Positions 7,939 through 16,106 of a stretch of 51,011 bases of DNA are shown here, one piece after another. The notes beneath the pieces are model-generated. The model saw only the letters and a list, made by a program, of their open reading frames with translations, did not search any database and was not told where the DNA came from. Made by a program: the position numbers and the translations under genes. How positions within the stretch are numbered: position 1 is the first letter of the stretch; each line of letters starts with the position of its first letter. Source of the stretch: Yaniella sp. (lineage in GTDB: Bacteria; Actinomycetota; Actinomycetes; Actinomycetales; Micrococcaceae); contig NZ_JAKDKW010000010.1 of the NCBI RefSeq assembly GCF_030453185.1, positions 1 to 51,011 of the forward strand, given 5' to 3'.

Positions 7939-8068
7939 AACACACCTAGTATCCCAGACTCCAGCCCCAAACGCCCAGTCGACATCTGAGCCTGTGGAGA
8001 AATCATGGTGAAATAGTGTCCCGCACCTGAGCCGGAATACATTTATATGGCGCATCGTTGAGTCTTGT

Positions 8069-9091
8069 ATGCAGAAAAAACTTGGATTTTTGAATTTCGG
8101 CAACTTTGGTTACGACCGCGCAACGGGGACCGTCGACCCGAAAGCGGCTTTCGATGATCAACTCGCCATGACCGTGGCAGCCGAAGAAGAGGGACTGGAT
8201 GGTGCTTGGATTCGGGTCCACCATTTCCAGTGGATGATGTCAGCACCGTTTCCTACACTGTCTGCCATGGCCGCACAGACCAACAGCATCGAGTTGGGCA
8301 CCGGTGTGATTGACCTCCGTTATGAAAATCCCCTGTATTTTGCTGAACAGGCTGCTACCACCGACCTCATCTCAGATGGGCGCTTGCAGCTTGGTATCTC
8401 GCGCGGCTCACCTGAGGCAGCTATTGATGGTCAGAAACAATTTGGGTACACCCTAGAACCCGGTCAAACCTGGGCCGATCTCGCCCGAGAACGCGGACAA
8501 CGCATCCGCAACGCTGTGTCTGGCCATCCCGTAGCGACCGGTGACCCAAACTCGCCGTGGTCTCCGGGCGGAGCAACTCAACTTGTGACACAACCCCAGT
8601 CCCCCGGACTAGTGAATCGTCTCTGGTGGGGATCAGGTTCCACCAGCTCGGGAATCACCGCAGGGCAGCACGGATATAATTTGCTGTCTTCAACGCTATT
8701 ACTCCAAGATGACGGTCGCCCGTTCCACATTCAACAAGCCGACCAAATTCAGCAATACCAGGATGCCTACGCTGCGTCAGGATTCACAACCGGTGGCTTG
8801 GCGGCAGTCAGCCGCTCGATGTATGCGCTCCGCTCGATCCAAGACGAGCGAATGTTCGGCTATGCCGGCAACAGCCGAGACCAGGCCGGCCAACTCGAGG
8901 GCGGTCCCGCACGTTCTGGCCCAACGTATGTTGGCAACGTAGAGACGCTGGCTGAAATGCTGTCCCAGGACCAGGCTGTGGTCGATGCCGACTACGTTCT
9001 CTTCGCCAACCCCGCCCAGCTGGGGCCCGAACGGAATCGGGAAATCTTTGCCGGCTGGTATGAGGTCTTCAAGCTGCTGGGCTGGAAGTAA
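8069..9091 (+). CDS. LLM-class (luciferase-like) flavin-dependent oxidoreductase
   Basis: 340-aa flavin monooxygenase of the bacterial luciferase superfamily. The N-terminal strand KLGFLNFGNFGY, the block IELGTGVIDLRYENP, the ISDGRLQLGISRGSP block (about 101-115) and the C-terminal regions are typical. Members use FMNH2 or F420H2; the substrate here cannot be read from the sequence. It is divergent from dusB (130 bases apart), where an AT-rich stretch (TACATTTATATG, 8037-8048) may hold the promoter. The acyl-CoA ligase gene downstream starts 99 bases later with its own ribosome-binding site. Confidence 0.88.
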   Translation: MQKKLGFLNFGNFGYDRATGTVDPKAAFDDQLAMTVAAEEEGLDGAWIRVHHFQWMMSAPFPTLSAMAAQTNSIELGTGVIDLRYENPLYFAEQAATTDLISDGRLQLGISRGSPEAAIDGQKQFGYTLEPGQTWADLARERGQRIRNAVSGHPVATGDPNSPWSPGGATQLVTQPQSPGLVNRLWWGSGSTSSGITAGQHGYNLLSSTLLLQDDGRPFHIQQADQIQQYQDAYAASGFTTGGLAAVSRSMYALRSIQDERMFGYAGNSRDQAGQLEGGPARSGPTYVGNVETLAEMLSQDQAVVDADYVLFANPAQLGPERNREIFAGWYEVFKLLGWK

Positions 9092-9111
9092 AGTTTCCCA
9101 AGAGTTACTTG

Positions 9112-9139
9112 ACGACTCACATACCAACGTGTGCGTCGT
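9112..9139. promoter_or_regulatory. Inverted repeat upstream of the acyl-CoA ligase
   Basis: Arms ACGACTCACA (9112-9121) and TGTGCGTCGT (9130-9139) are complementary except for one base, around an eight-base spacer. No T-tract follows. It lies 51 bases before the ligase start and could be an operator for a dimeric repressor, or a weak stem after the LLM gene. Confidence 0.3.
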
Positions 9140-9190
9140 CGTTGATTAGAATGATCTTCGGATCTGACCTGTTGTTATGAAGGATGCTCA

Positions 9191-10948
9191 ATGAATGTGA
9201 CCGAACAATATCGTGCAGCGCGTGATCGTCTCATGGTGTTGGATCCAACCGATGTTGCCGAAAAGTTCACGTGGCCAGAGTTTGAGCACTTCAATTTTGG
9301 CTTGGACTGGTTCGATGCGATCGCCCAGAATCCAGCCCGAGGCGACCAACCAGCTCTGATCGTTACCGGAGACACTGGTACCCAGACTCTGACTTTTGCC
9401 GAACTGTCGGCCCGCTCAACACAAGTGGCGGGTTGGTTCCAGTCACTCGGTGTAGCTCGCGGCGATAAATTCATGATGATGTTGGATAACGAGATCGAGC
9501 TGTGGGAAGCGATGTTGGCCGCCATCAAAATTGGTGCTGTCATTCTCCCCACCACAGTGATGTTGGATTCCAAGGCGCTGGCCTCACGCGTCAAACGCGC
9601 GGGGGTGCAGTGGGCCCTGACCAACCAGCAAAACATTGGCAAATTCAGTGAGCTCGCCGATTTTGGCGTCGACTCGGCATCCGTAGGGTTGTTCGTCACC
9701 GGCCACGATCCCGTCGATGGCGCCTATGCCTATACCGATGCCTACGCTTCCACCCATGAGTTGACCATTGATGGGCCAACTCCCGCCGATGCAGAAATGC
9801 TGGTGTATTTCACCTCAGGCACCACCAGTGAACCAAAGATGGTTCTGCACACCCAAGAGTCGTATTCGGTCGGACATTTCTCCACCCTGTACTGGTTGGG
9901 GGTCAATGCCGACGACGTCCACCTGAACATTTCTTCGCCAGGCTGGGGTAAGCACGCATGGTCGTCATTCTTTGCCCCCTGGATCGGGGAAGCTACCGTA
10001 TTATCGGTCAACTACGCGCGTTTCGATGCCACCACGATGCTAAACGTGATCGAGGAATTTTCGGTGACCAGCCTATGCGCACCTCCCACAGTGTGGCGCA
10101 TGTTGATTCACTCGAATATGGCGCAAGTACAGAATCCACCGACCAATGCCCTATCAGCGGGCGAACCACTCAACCTTTCGACTCTGGAAAGTGTGCGCGA
10201 GGCCTGGGGCGTGACCATTCGTGACGGTTATGGTCAGACCGAAACCACCCTTCAAATTGCTACGACTCCGGGACTTCATGTACCTGCCGGGGCCCTGGGG
10301 AAACCATTGCCGGGTTTCCAAGTAGAACTCGTCGATGAGCTCACTGAGGAAGTCATCACCGGAGCTGGTACCGGACAAGTTGCCCTCCGTCTGGATCCCA
10401 AACCCGTTGGACTGACACCGGGATATTATTTGGATGAAGAACGCAACGTTCAGGCATTCGGTTCGGACCTGTATTTGACCGGGGATCTGATGTCCCGTGA
10501 TGACGACGGTGTGTACACCTACGTGGGCCGTGCTGATGATTTATTTAAAGCCTCGGACTATAAGCTGTCACCGTTTGAGCTGGAAAACGGCCTGATGGGC
10601 TACCCGTCTATTTCAGAAGTCGCGATTGTGCCTAGTCCGGACCCCATCCGTACAGCGGTGCCAAAAGCCTATATTGTGTTGGCACCCGGCTACTCCCCGA
10701 ACGCGGAAACCGCCGAGGCTATTTTTGTCCACGCTCGAAGTGCACTGCAACCGTACGCGCGGATCCGCCGTCTAGAATTTGTGACGGGCTTGCCCAAGAC
10801 TGTTTCGGGCAAAACACGTCGAGTCGCGCTTCGACATGACGAAGTTCAAGTGCACGGCGATCAAGGGCAGCACACAGCCACAGTCCTAGCCAATCGAACA
10901 ACAACTGAGGGCTACGGGCATGAATACTCCGATGCCCAGTTCCGCTAA
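9191..10948 (+). CDS. AMP-binding acyl-CoA ligase (medium-chain/MACS-like), paralogue A
   Basis: 585-aa ANL-superfamily enzyme that activates a carboxylic acid to its acyl-CoA through an acyl-AMP. It has the P-loop YFTSGTTSEPKMV (about 198-210), the aromatic-loop/A5 region DGYGQTET, the A7 motif YLTGDLMSRDDDG, hinge YVGRADDLFKASDYKLSPFELE, and a C-terminal PKTVSGKTRR with the adenylation lysine. The Ser after SGTT and the YKLSPFELE hinge resemble MACS-type ligases. ATG 9191 has AAGGA ten bases upstream. It is strongly similar over its full length to the ligase at 16107; the two bracket a fatty-acid operon. The substrate is unknown; a short, branched or aromatic acid is plausible. Confidence 0.9.
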   Translation: MNVTEQYRAARDRLMVLDPTDVAEKFTWPEFEHFNFGLDWFDAIAQNPARGDQPALIVTGDTGTQTLTFAELSARSTQVAGWFQSLGVARGDKFMMMLDNEIELWEAMLAAIKIGAVILPTTVMLDSKALASRVKRAGVQWALTNQQNIGKFSELADFGVDSASVGLFVTGHDPVDGAYAYTDAYASTHELTIDGPTPADAEMLVYFTSGTTSEPKMVLHTQESYSVGHFSTLYWLGVNADDVHLNISSPGWGKHAWSSFFAPWIGEATVLSVNYARFDATTMLNVIEEFSVTSLCAPPTVWRMLIHSNMAQVQNPPTNALSAGEPLNLSTLESVREAWGVTIRDGYGQTETTLQIATTPGLHVPAGALGKPLPGFQVELVDELTEEVITGAGTGQVALRLDPKPVGLTPGYYLDEERNVQAFGSDLYLTGDLMSRDDDGVYTYVGRADDLFKASDYKLSPFELENGLMGYPSISEVAIVPSPDPIRTAVPKAYIVLAPGYSPNAETAEAIFVHARSALQPYARIRRLEFVTGLPKTVSGKTRRVALRHDEVQVHGDQGQHTATVLANRTTTEGYGHEYSDAQFR

Positions 10949-10968
10949 ACAGCGGTTCCCGGCGTCGC

Positions 10969-12543
10969 CTATTTCAATTCACGTTTGAGCAGTTTGCCCG
11001 ACTGGTTCCGCGGTAGCTCCTCAACGAATTCGATATGTCCAGGCACTTTGTGCCGAGCCAAGGTCTCTCGTGTGAGGTCGCGGATCTCGTCAGGGCTGAC
11101 GGTTTCTATACCATCTTTAAGCACGATCACTGCGGTGACCTGTTCGATCCACTTTTCGTGTGCGCGGCCAACAACGGCCACTTCTGCAACTGCCGGATGC
11201 CGGTAAATGGCGTCCTCAACTTCACGGGATGCTACCAGGACGCCACCGGTATTGATAACGTCTTTGATCCGGTCCACGACTTCGATATAGCCGTCTTCAT
11301 CCATGACCACGAGGTCGCCAGAACGGAACCAACCATCCATAAAGGCTTCCGCGGTTTGTTCTGGTTTGTTCCAGTAACCTGAGAACAGTTGTGGTGAGCG
11401 ATATTGTACTTCTCCGGGAGTCCCAACACCGACTTCTTCACCCGTGGAAGGATCGACGACGCGGAGCTGTACCGTCACCACCGGACGGCCAGCCGAGGCA
11501 GGACGTTCGTCATGCTCTTCGGGGCGCAAAACTGTACACAACGGTGCCATTTCACTTTGACCAAAGCAGTTATAGAAGCCAATCTTGGGGTATTCCTCTC
11601 GTAGCCGTTGCAGCACAGTAACGGGCATGATGGAGGCCCCGTATTGAGCCTTCTGCAGCGAGGAAAGATCGCGCTTTTCTAGGTCCGGGTGCTGTGACAG
11701 CGGAACCCACACGGTTGGGGCCAAAAACAAGGAACCGATCTGTTCTTCTTCAATCCGCCGGAGGATCTCGGGAATATCTGGGATACGCATCAATCGGATG
11801 GTGGCACCCAGCATCAGATATGGTGCACTAAACACGTGCATGGCAGCTGAGTGATACAGCGGCATAGGAACCAGCGGATTATCATCTGCGGTCATGTCAA
11901 GCGACTGTATGGTGCCGTTGTAGTGGGCCAGCAGGGCTCGTTGTGTGAGCATTGCCCCCTTCGGAGCTGAGGTGGTGCCCGAAGTGTAGAGCAGCTGCGC
12001 CAGGTCTGCTTCTTCGGCAGTATCCCATGGTTCCAGTGCGAAGGCATCTTCTAGGGTCTGGTCATCTGCCAAGACCAACTCAATATCTTCAAGGATCTGA
12101 GAGATCTTCACGACATTGTCGAGTCCACTTGATTCGGCGATACCACGCACCGTGCCCTCGTACTCGTCGTCCACGATGATGGTAGCCGCCGCGCTGTCGT
12201 CAATAAGGTACTGCAGTTCAGGCCCGGTCAAGGCAAAGTTGATCGGTACGTGCACCACCCCGGCACGAGAAGCTGCGAAAAACAGTATGAGGAATGTATC
12301 TGAGTTCTTCCCCATGACTGCCAAGCGGTCACCGGCTTGTAGCCCCAAGCCACGGAGTTGTGCTGCTGCGGCAGTAATGGCCTGATTCAGCGCAGTGTAC
12401 GTCCAGCTACGGTCCTGGTACTTCAGCGCGATGTTGTCGCGCTGCGTTGCAGCAACTCGAGCTAGCTGCAATGAGACGGAATTTCGTTGGCTGGTTCGAA
12501 TCTGTTCTTCGACCGAAGACGAGCGTAGACCCGTGGTGTTCAT
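10969..12543 (-). CDS. Acyl-CoA synthetase (FadD-like AMP-binding protein)
   Basis: 524-aa ANL enzyme, a different subfamily from the two flanking ligases. P-loop LLYTSGTTSAPKGAML, GQSEM in the A5 position, WFRSGDLVVMDEDGY, the hinge VVDRIKDVI and the terminal PRNQSGKLLKR with the catalytic Lys are all present. ATG 12543 is chosen because CGGAG lies eight bases upstream; the frame is open to 12585. It is last of four minus-strand genes, 54 bases after the thiolase, so it probably supplies the acyl-CoA used by this operon. Convergent with the ligase at 9191, with only 20 bases between. Confidence 0.92.
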   Translation of the reverse strand: MNTTGLRSSSVEEQIRTSQRNSVSLQLARVAATQRDNIALKYQDRSWTYTALNQAITAAAAQLRGLGLQAGDRLAVMGKNSDTFLILFFAASRAGVVHVPINFALTGPELQYLIDDSAAATIIVDDEYEGTVRGIAESSGLDNVVKISQILEDIELVLADDQTLEDAFALEPWDTAEEADLAQLLYTSGTTSAPKGAMLTQRALLAHYNGTIQSLDMTADDNPLVPMPLYHSAAMHVFSAPYLMLGATIRLMRIPDIPEILRRIEEEQIGSLFLAPTVWVPLSQHPDLEKRDLSSLQKAQYGASIMPVTVLQRLREEYPKIGFYNCFGQSEMAPLCTVLRPEEHDERPASAGRPVVTVQLRVVDPSTGEEVGVGTPGEVQYRSPQLFSGYWNKPEQTAEAFMDGWFRSGDLVVMDEDGYIEVVDRIKDVINTGGVLVASREVEDAIYRHPAVAEVAVVGRAHEKWIEQVTAVIVLKDGIETVSPDEIRDLTRETLARHKVPGHIEFVEELPRNQSGKLLKRELK

Positions 12544-12597
12544 AAGGTAGCTCCGTAAATAATTATGTACAGTGGCTGACGTCAACGTCCGGGCCGG

Positions 12598-13752
12598 TTA
12601 GCTCTCGAGGCGCTCAATGATCGTCACGTTGGCTTGACCGCCGCCTTCACACATGGTCTGGAGACCATATCGTCCACCTGATTCTTCAAGTGAGTGCAGC
12701 AATGTCGTCATCAAACGAGCACCTGTCGCTCCGATAGGGTGGCCCAGTGCGATGGCTCCGCCATGCTTGTTGACCTTGGACATATCCGGCCCGAGCTCTT
12801 TCTCCCAGGCCAAGACGACGGAAGCGAAGGCTTCGTTAATCTCGATGGCGTCGAAGTCATCAATATCCATACCAGTGCGTTCCAGTGCAAAACGAGTCGC
12901 CCGGATTGGGGCTGACAGCATCATAACCGGGTCATCAGCGCGCGCTGAAATATGGTGAATACGAGCGCGTGGAACCAAACCGTATGCTTCAACGGCGTGT
13001 TCGGATGCGATTGTTAGGAGTGCGGCTCCGTCGCTAATTTGCGAAGCGCTTGCTGCGGTATGTATGCCATTTGGTCGCAGGGTTTGGAGTTCGCGCATTT
13101 TGGCACGGTTCGGTGTCCGAGGGCCTTCATCGTCGCGAAGTCCACCCAATGGAAGAATTTCCTCAGCAAAGAATCCGGCTTCTTGGGCTGCGAGCGCGCG
13201 GCGATGCGATTCTGCGGCAAAAGCTTCAGCTTGGTCGCGGGTAATCCCCCAGCGATTGGCGATCATTTCTGCACCGTGGAACTGAGAAATCACTTGGTCG
13301 CCGTAGCGATCAGCCCACGCCTTTGACCCAGCAAAGGGTGTCGGGAACCCCTGATCCTTCATAATCGAGTTCGAAGTGCCGAGGGGAATGGTCGACATAT
13401 TCTGGACGCCACCGGCGACAATCAGATCCGAGGTTCCCGACATGACGGCTTGTGCGGCATAGTGGATGGCCTGCTGGCCTGAGCCACATTGCCTATCGAT
13501 AGTAGTTCCAGGTACTGCTTCTGAACCACCGGCAGCGAGCCATGCTGTACGAGCGATGTCGAAACCTTGCGGTCCGATCTGGTCGATACAACCGAGAATG
13601 ATTTCGTCATATTCTTCGGTATCAACGCCCACCCGATCGAACATGGTCGACAAAGGCGCGGCAGCGAGGTCAGCGGAGTGGATATCCGCCAAAGCACCAT
13701 TGCGGCGTCCTACTGGTGTGCGAAGCGCATCAACGATAAATGCTTGTGTCAT
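12598..13752 (-). CDS. Thiolase (acetyl-CoA acyltransferase)
   Basis: 384-aa thiolase that cleaves 3-ketoacyl-CoA with CoA. The nucleophile is C89 in DRQCGSGQQA; the C-terminal catalytic residues are in GGAIALGHPIGATGARL (His) and CEGGGQANV (Cys). The family normally forms homotetramers or dimers in the cytoplasm. It follows the SDR gene by 44 bases and precedes the acyl-CoA synthetase, so it probably performs the last step of the pathway encoded here. Upstream (minus strand) the sequence CCAGGAGGAACCCG is a strong ribosome-binding site. Confidence 0.95.
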   Translation of the reverse strand: MTQAFIVDALRTPVGRRNGALADIHSADLAAAPLSTMFDRVGVDTEEYDEIILGCIDQIGPQGFDIARTAWLAAGGSEAVPGTTIDRQCGSGQQAIHYAAQAVMSGTSDLIVAGGVQNMSTIPLGTSNSIMKDQGFPTPFAGSKAWADRYGDQVISQFHGAEMIANRWGITRDQAEAFAAESHRRALAAQEAGFFAEEILPLGGLRDDEGPRTPNRAKMRELQTLRPNGIHTAASASQISDGAALLTIASEHAVEAYGLVPRARIHHISARADDPVMMLSAPIRATRFALERTGMDIDDFDAIEINEAFASVVLAWEKELGPDMSKVNKHGGAIALGHPIGATGARLMTTLLHSLEESGGRYGLQTMCEGGGQANVTIIERLES

Positions 13753-13796
13753 CGGGTTCCTCCTGGACCATTCATCAACTCTGTGGCTACACGCAA

Positions 13797-14558
13797 CTAA
13801 CGTGGTCCCATCCGCAGTGCGCCATCCATCCGAACGGTGTGACCATTAATGTAGTTATGGCCGATAAGATCAAGCACCAGTTGCGCGTATTCATCTGGAC
13901 GCCCCAGGCGAGCCGGGAACGGTACCGAAGCTTCCAGTGTTTCGCGGAACTCTGGAGTAATGCCCGCCATCATCGGTGTTTCAACGATCCCGGGTGCAAC
14001 GGTATTGACACGGATGCCGTGGGAGGCCAGGTCCCGGGCAGCTGAAATGGTGAGTGAGTGCACGCCACCTTTGGAAGCTGCATAGGCTGCCTGACCAATT
14101 TGTCCTTCAAATGCTGCCACGGAGGCGGTGTTGATGACAATACCGCGTTGGCCGTCATCGTCGACGGGTTCTTGTTTGGCAACCAATTCCGCGCCGAGGG
14201 TCATGACGTTGAACGTGCCCAAAAGGTTGACATTAATAACGTTGGCGAATTGATCCAGGTCGTGGGGCCCTTTTTTCGACAAGATACGACCGGGTGTCCC
14301 AATACCTGCGCAGTTGATGACCACTCGTAACGGTTCGCTTCCTTCTGCAATGTGGCTCATCGCTGTCCGGATTGAGTCGTGGTCGGTGACGTTGACTTCC
14401 AGGTACTCCACGTTGTCAACGGGCGGGGCCTGTTCAATTCCCTGAGCCAAGTCGAAGGCGTATACCTTCATGCCTTTTTCAGCCAGGGCCTTAGCGGTCG
14501 TTGCGCCGAGGCCGGAGGCGCCACCGGTAACAATTGCTGCTTGTCCTTGCATTTCCAT
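13797..14558 (-). CDS. SDR-family 3-hydroxyacyl-CoA dehydrogenase (HSD10-like)
   Basis: 253-aa short-chain dehydrogenase. It has the nucleotide-binding TGGASGLG motif (11-18), NCAG (82-85), catalytic S146, Y159 and K163 (YAASK), and PGIVETPM. The overall sequence resembles type II 3-hydroxyacyl-CoA dehydrogenase (HSD17B10), which oxidises 3-hydroxyacyl-CoA or 2-methyl-3-hydroxybutyryl-CoA with NAD. Its position between an acyl-CoA dehydrogenase (12 bases upstream) and a thiolase supports that role and hints at isoleucine-type branched or short-chain substrates. Confidence 0.92.
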   Translation of the reverse strand: MEMQGQAAIVTGGASGLGATTAKALAEKGMKVYAFDLAQGIEQAPPVDNVEYLEVNVTDHDSIRTAMSHIAEGSEPLRVVINCAGIGTPGRILSKKGPHDLDQFANVINVNLLGTFNVMTLGAELVAKQEPVDDDGQRGIVINTASVAAFEGQIGQAAYAASKGGVHSLTISAARDLASHGIRVNTVAPGIVETPMMAGITPEFRETLEASVPFPARLGRPDEYAQLVLDLIGHNYINGHTVRMDGALRMGPR

Positions 14559-14570
14559 ATTGATTCCTAG

Positions 14571-15773
14571 CTACACAAATGACGACATACCCGTGATGGC
14601 ACGTGCCACAATGAGTGAGTTGATTTCGTAGGTTCCTTCGTAAGTATGCACGATCTCTGCATCGGTAAAAATCTTGGCCGCTTCGTAGGTGGAGATGATA
14701 CCGTTGCCACCGAGCATGTTCCGAGCTCGCGCCGCGGAGTCACGCAACATTCGTGAGCCCGTAGATTTCGCCATGGCCGCATGGACCATCTGTACGCGAC
14801 CTTCCGCTTGCAAGCGTGCAACCTGGTGCATCAGTCCAAACGATGCCATGGCATTGGAAATCATCTCAGCAAGGTCCTGCTGTACGAGCTGGAATTTCGC
14901 GAGCGGTTGCCCAAACTGCTTCCGGCCAAGCACATAGTCGCGAGCAACGTCGAAAGCATGCATTTGTGCCCCGTAGGCCTGCCAGCCGACCCAGATTCGT
15001 GAGTTCCGAAGCATCTCGTTGGCCGCACTGAATTCTGCGGCACCGGGCAGTGCATCAGCATCGGAAAGTTCAACGTTGTCAAAGACGATGTCCGCATTCT
15101 GGATGACCCGTAGACCGATTTTGTCGGAGATCTTTTCAGCCGAAACTCCCGGCAGATCCATCCGCACGAGAAAGCCTTTCACGTTTTCCGTGTCCGTGTC
15201 ACGGGCCCAAACCAGGGCAAAGTCCGCAGATGTTCCGCCACCTATCCACCGTTTTTCGCCATGAATAATCCACCCGTTGGCTGTTTTCGTAGCGGTAGTT
15301 TCCATCCCTCCGGCAACGTCTGAGCCGTGGTCGGGCTCGGTCATGGCAAAACATCCAGTGGCTTCAAAATTGCGCAGCTTATCTAGCCACTGGGCACGTT
15401 GGGCATCGGAGCCGAGTTGGTGGACCATTCCCAGGATGAGCTCATTGTGAATACCAACCAGGGCGCACAAGGAGACGTCGACTCGAGCAACTTCTGCATA
15501 TACCAATCCCCGAAACAGCCATGAGCAGTCACTCACGGCGAGCTCGCCAAGCCCCAAATCCCCAAGTGCAGGGAGCATCTCGAAAGGAAACTCTTCCCGA
15601 TTCCAGTATTCAATGACCTGTTTGCGAATGTTGTCTTGCAGATGCTGACGAATCTCGAGCAGCTGTTCTTGCTCGTCTGGACTCAGCAGTGAGATAACGT
15701 CCAAAATGTCAGCATCGGGGAATGGTGCATCATGAACGTTATGAATAAGTCCATTCGATTCCACGGCTGTCAT
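14571..15773 (-). CDS. Acyl-CoA dehydrogenase (glutaryl-CoA dehydrogenase-like)
   Basis: 400-aa FAD enzyme that introduces the alpha-beta double bond in an acyl-CoA. It has FAMTEPDHGSDVAG in the flavin/substrate region, the KRWIGGG loop, RKQFGQPLAKFQ, and the C-terminal YEGTYEIN, where E379 is in the position of the catalytic base of the glutaryl-CoA dehydrogenase group. The Arg that binds the glutaryl carboxylate cannot be placed with confidence, so substrate use is open. ATG 15773 has AAAAGGA upstream; the frame extends to 15818 without support. First gene of the operon ACAD-SDR-thiolase-ligase, transcribed away from the ligase at 16107. Confidence 0.92.
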   Translation of the reverse strand: MTAVESNGLIHNVHDAPFPDADILDVISLLSPDEQEQLLEIRQHLQDNIRKQVIEYWNREEFPFEMLPALGDLGLGELAVSDCSWLFRGLVYAEVARVDVSLCALVGIHNELILGMVHQLGSDAQRAQWLDKLRNFEATGCFAMTEPDHGSDVAGGMETTATKTANGWIIHGEKRWIGGGTSADFALVWARDTDTENVKGFLVRMDLPGVSAEKISDKIGLRVIQNADIVFDNVELSDADALPGAAEFSAANEMLRNSRIWVGWQAYGAQMHAFDVARDYVLGRKQFGQPLAKFQLVQQDLAEMISNAMASFGLMHQVARLQAEGRVQMVHAAMAKSTGSRMLRDSAARARNMLGGNGIISTYEAAKIFTDAEIVHTYEGTYEINSLIVARAITGMSSFV

Positions 15774-16106
15774 ACGAGTCCTTTTCTCATTCCAAAAACA
15801 TGGTGATGCAACCCTCACTCATCACCTACTGCACAAGTGTACAGCGAGTGGGCCTCCACCGAAAATTCGAACGTCGAGATCGTCGTGCATTTCCTGCACA
15901 CGCCCTGTGCGGAAATTATATTCGCCCTTGTCAGGCTGCTATTTTGCGCGCAACTCAAGGGGCAAGCCGGGGACCAAAAGACCCCCGTTCAGCCCCGTCA
16001 AGCGAGTATGGCTCGGCACACAATCATGAATTTTTCTGTACGCTATGTCACAGCGCACTTAGTCTACTTCTGAAAAGAAGTTCTCTACCTCGAATGAAGG
16101 AGCCCC
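15774..16106. other. 333-bp divergent intergenic region
   Basis: This region separates the acyl-CoA dehydrogenase operon (minus) from ligase B (plus) and must contain both promoters. An imperfect inverted repeat at 15889-15916 (ATTTCCTGCACA, five bases, TGTGCGGAAAT) is the best candidate operator. AAGGAG before 16107 is the ligase ribosome-binding site. Open frames here resemble no protein I recognise. Confidence 0.5.
15889..15916. promoter_or_regulatory. Imperfect palindrome in the divergent promoter region
   Basis: ATTTCCTGCACA-CGCCC-TGTGCGGAAAT; one arm lacks a single base relative to the other. The central location between two divergent catabolic transcripts suits a shared repressor (TetR or GntR type), but no regulator gene is adjacent. 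Confidence 0.3.
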
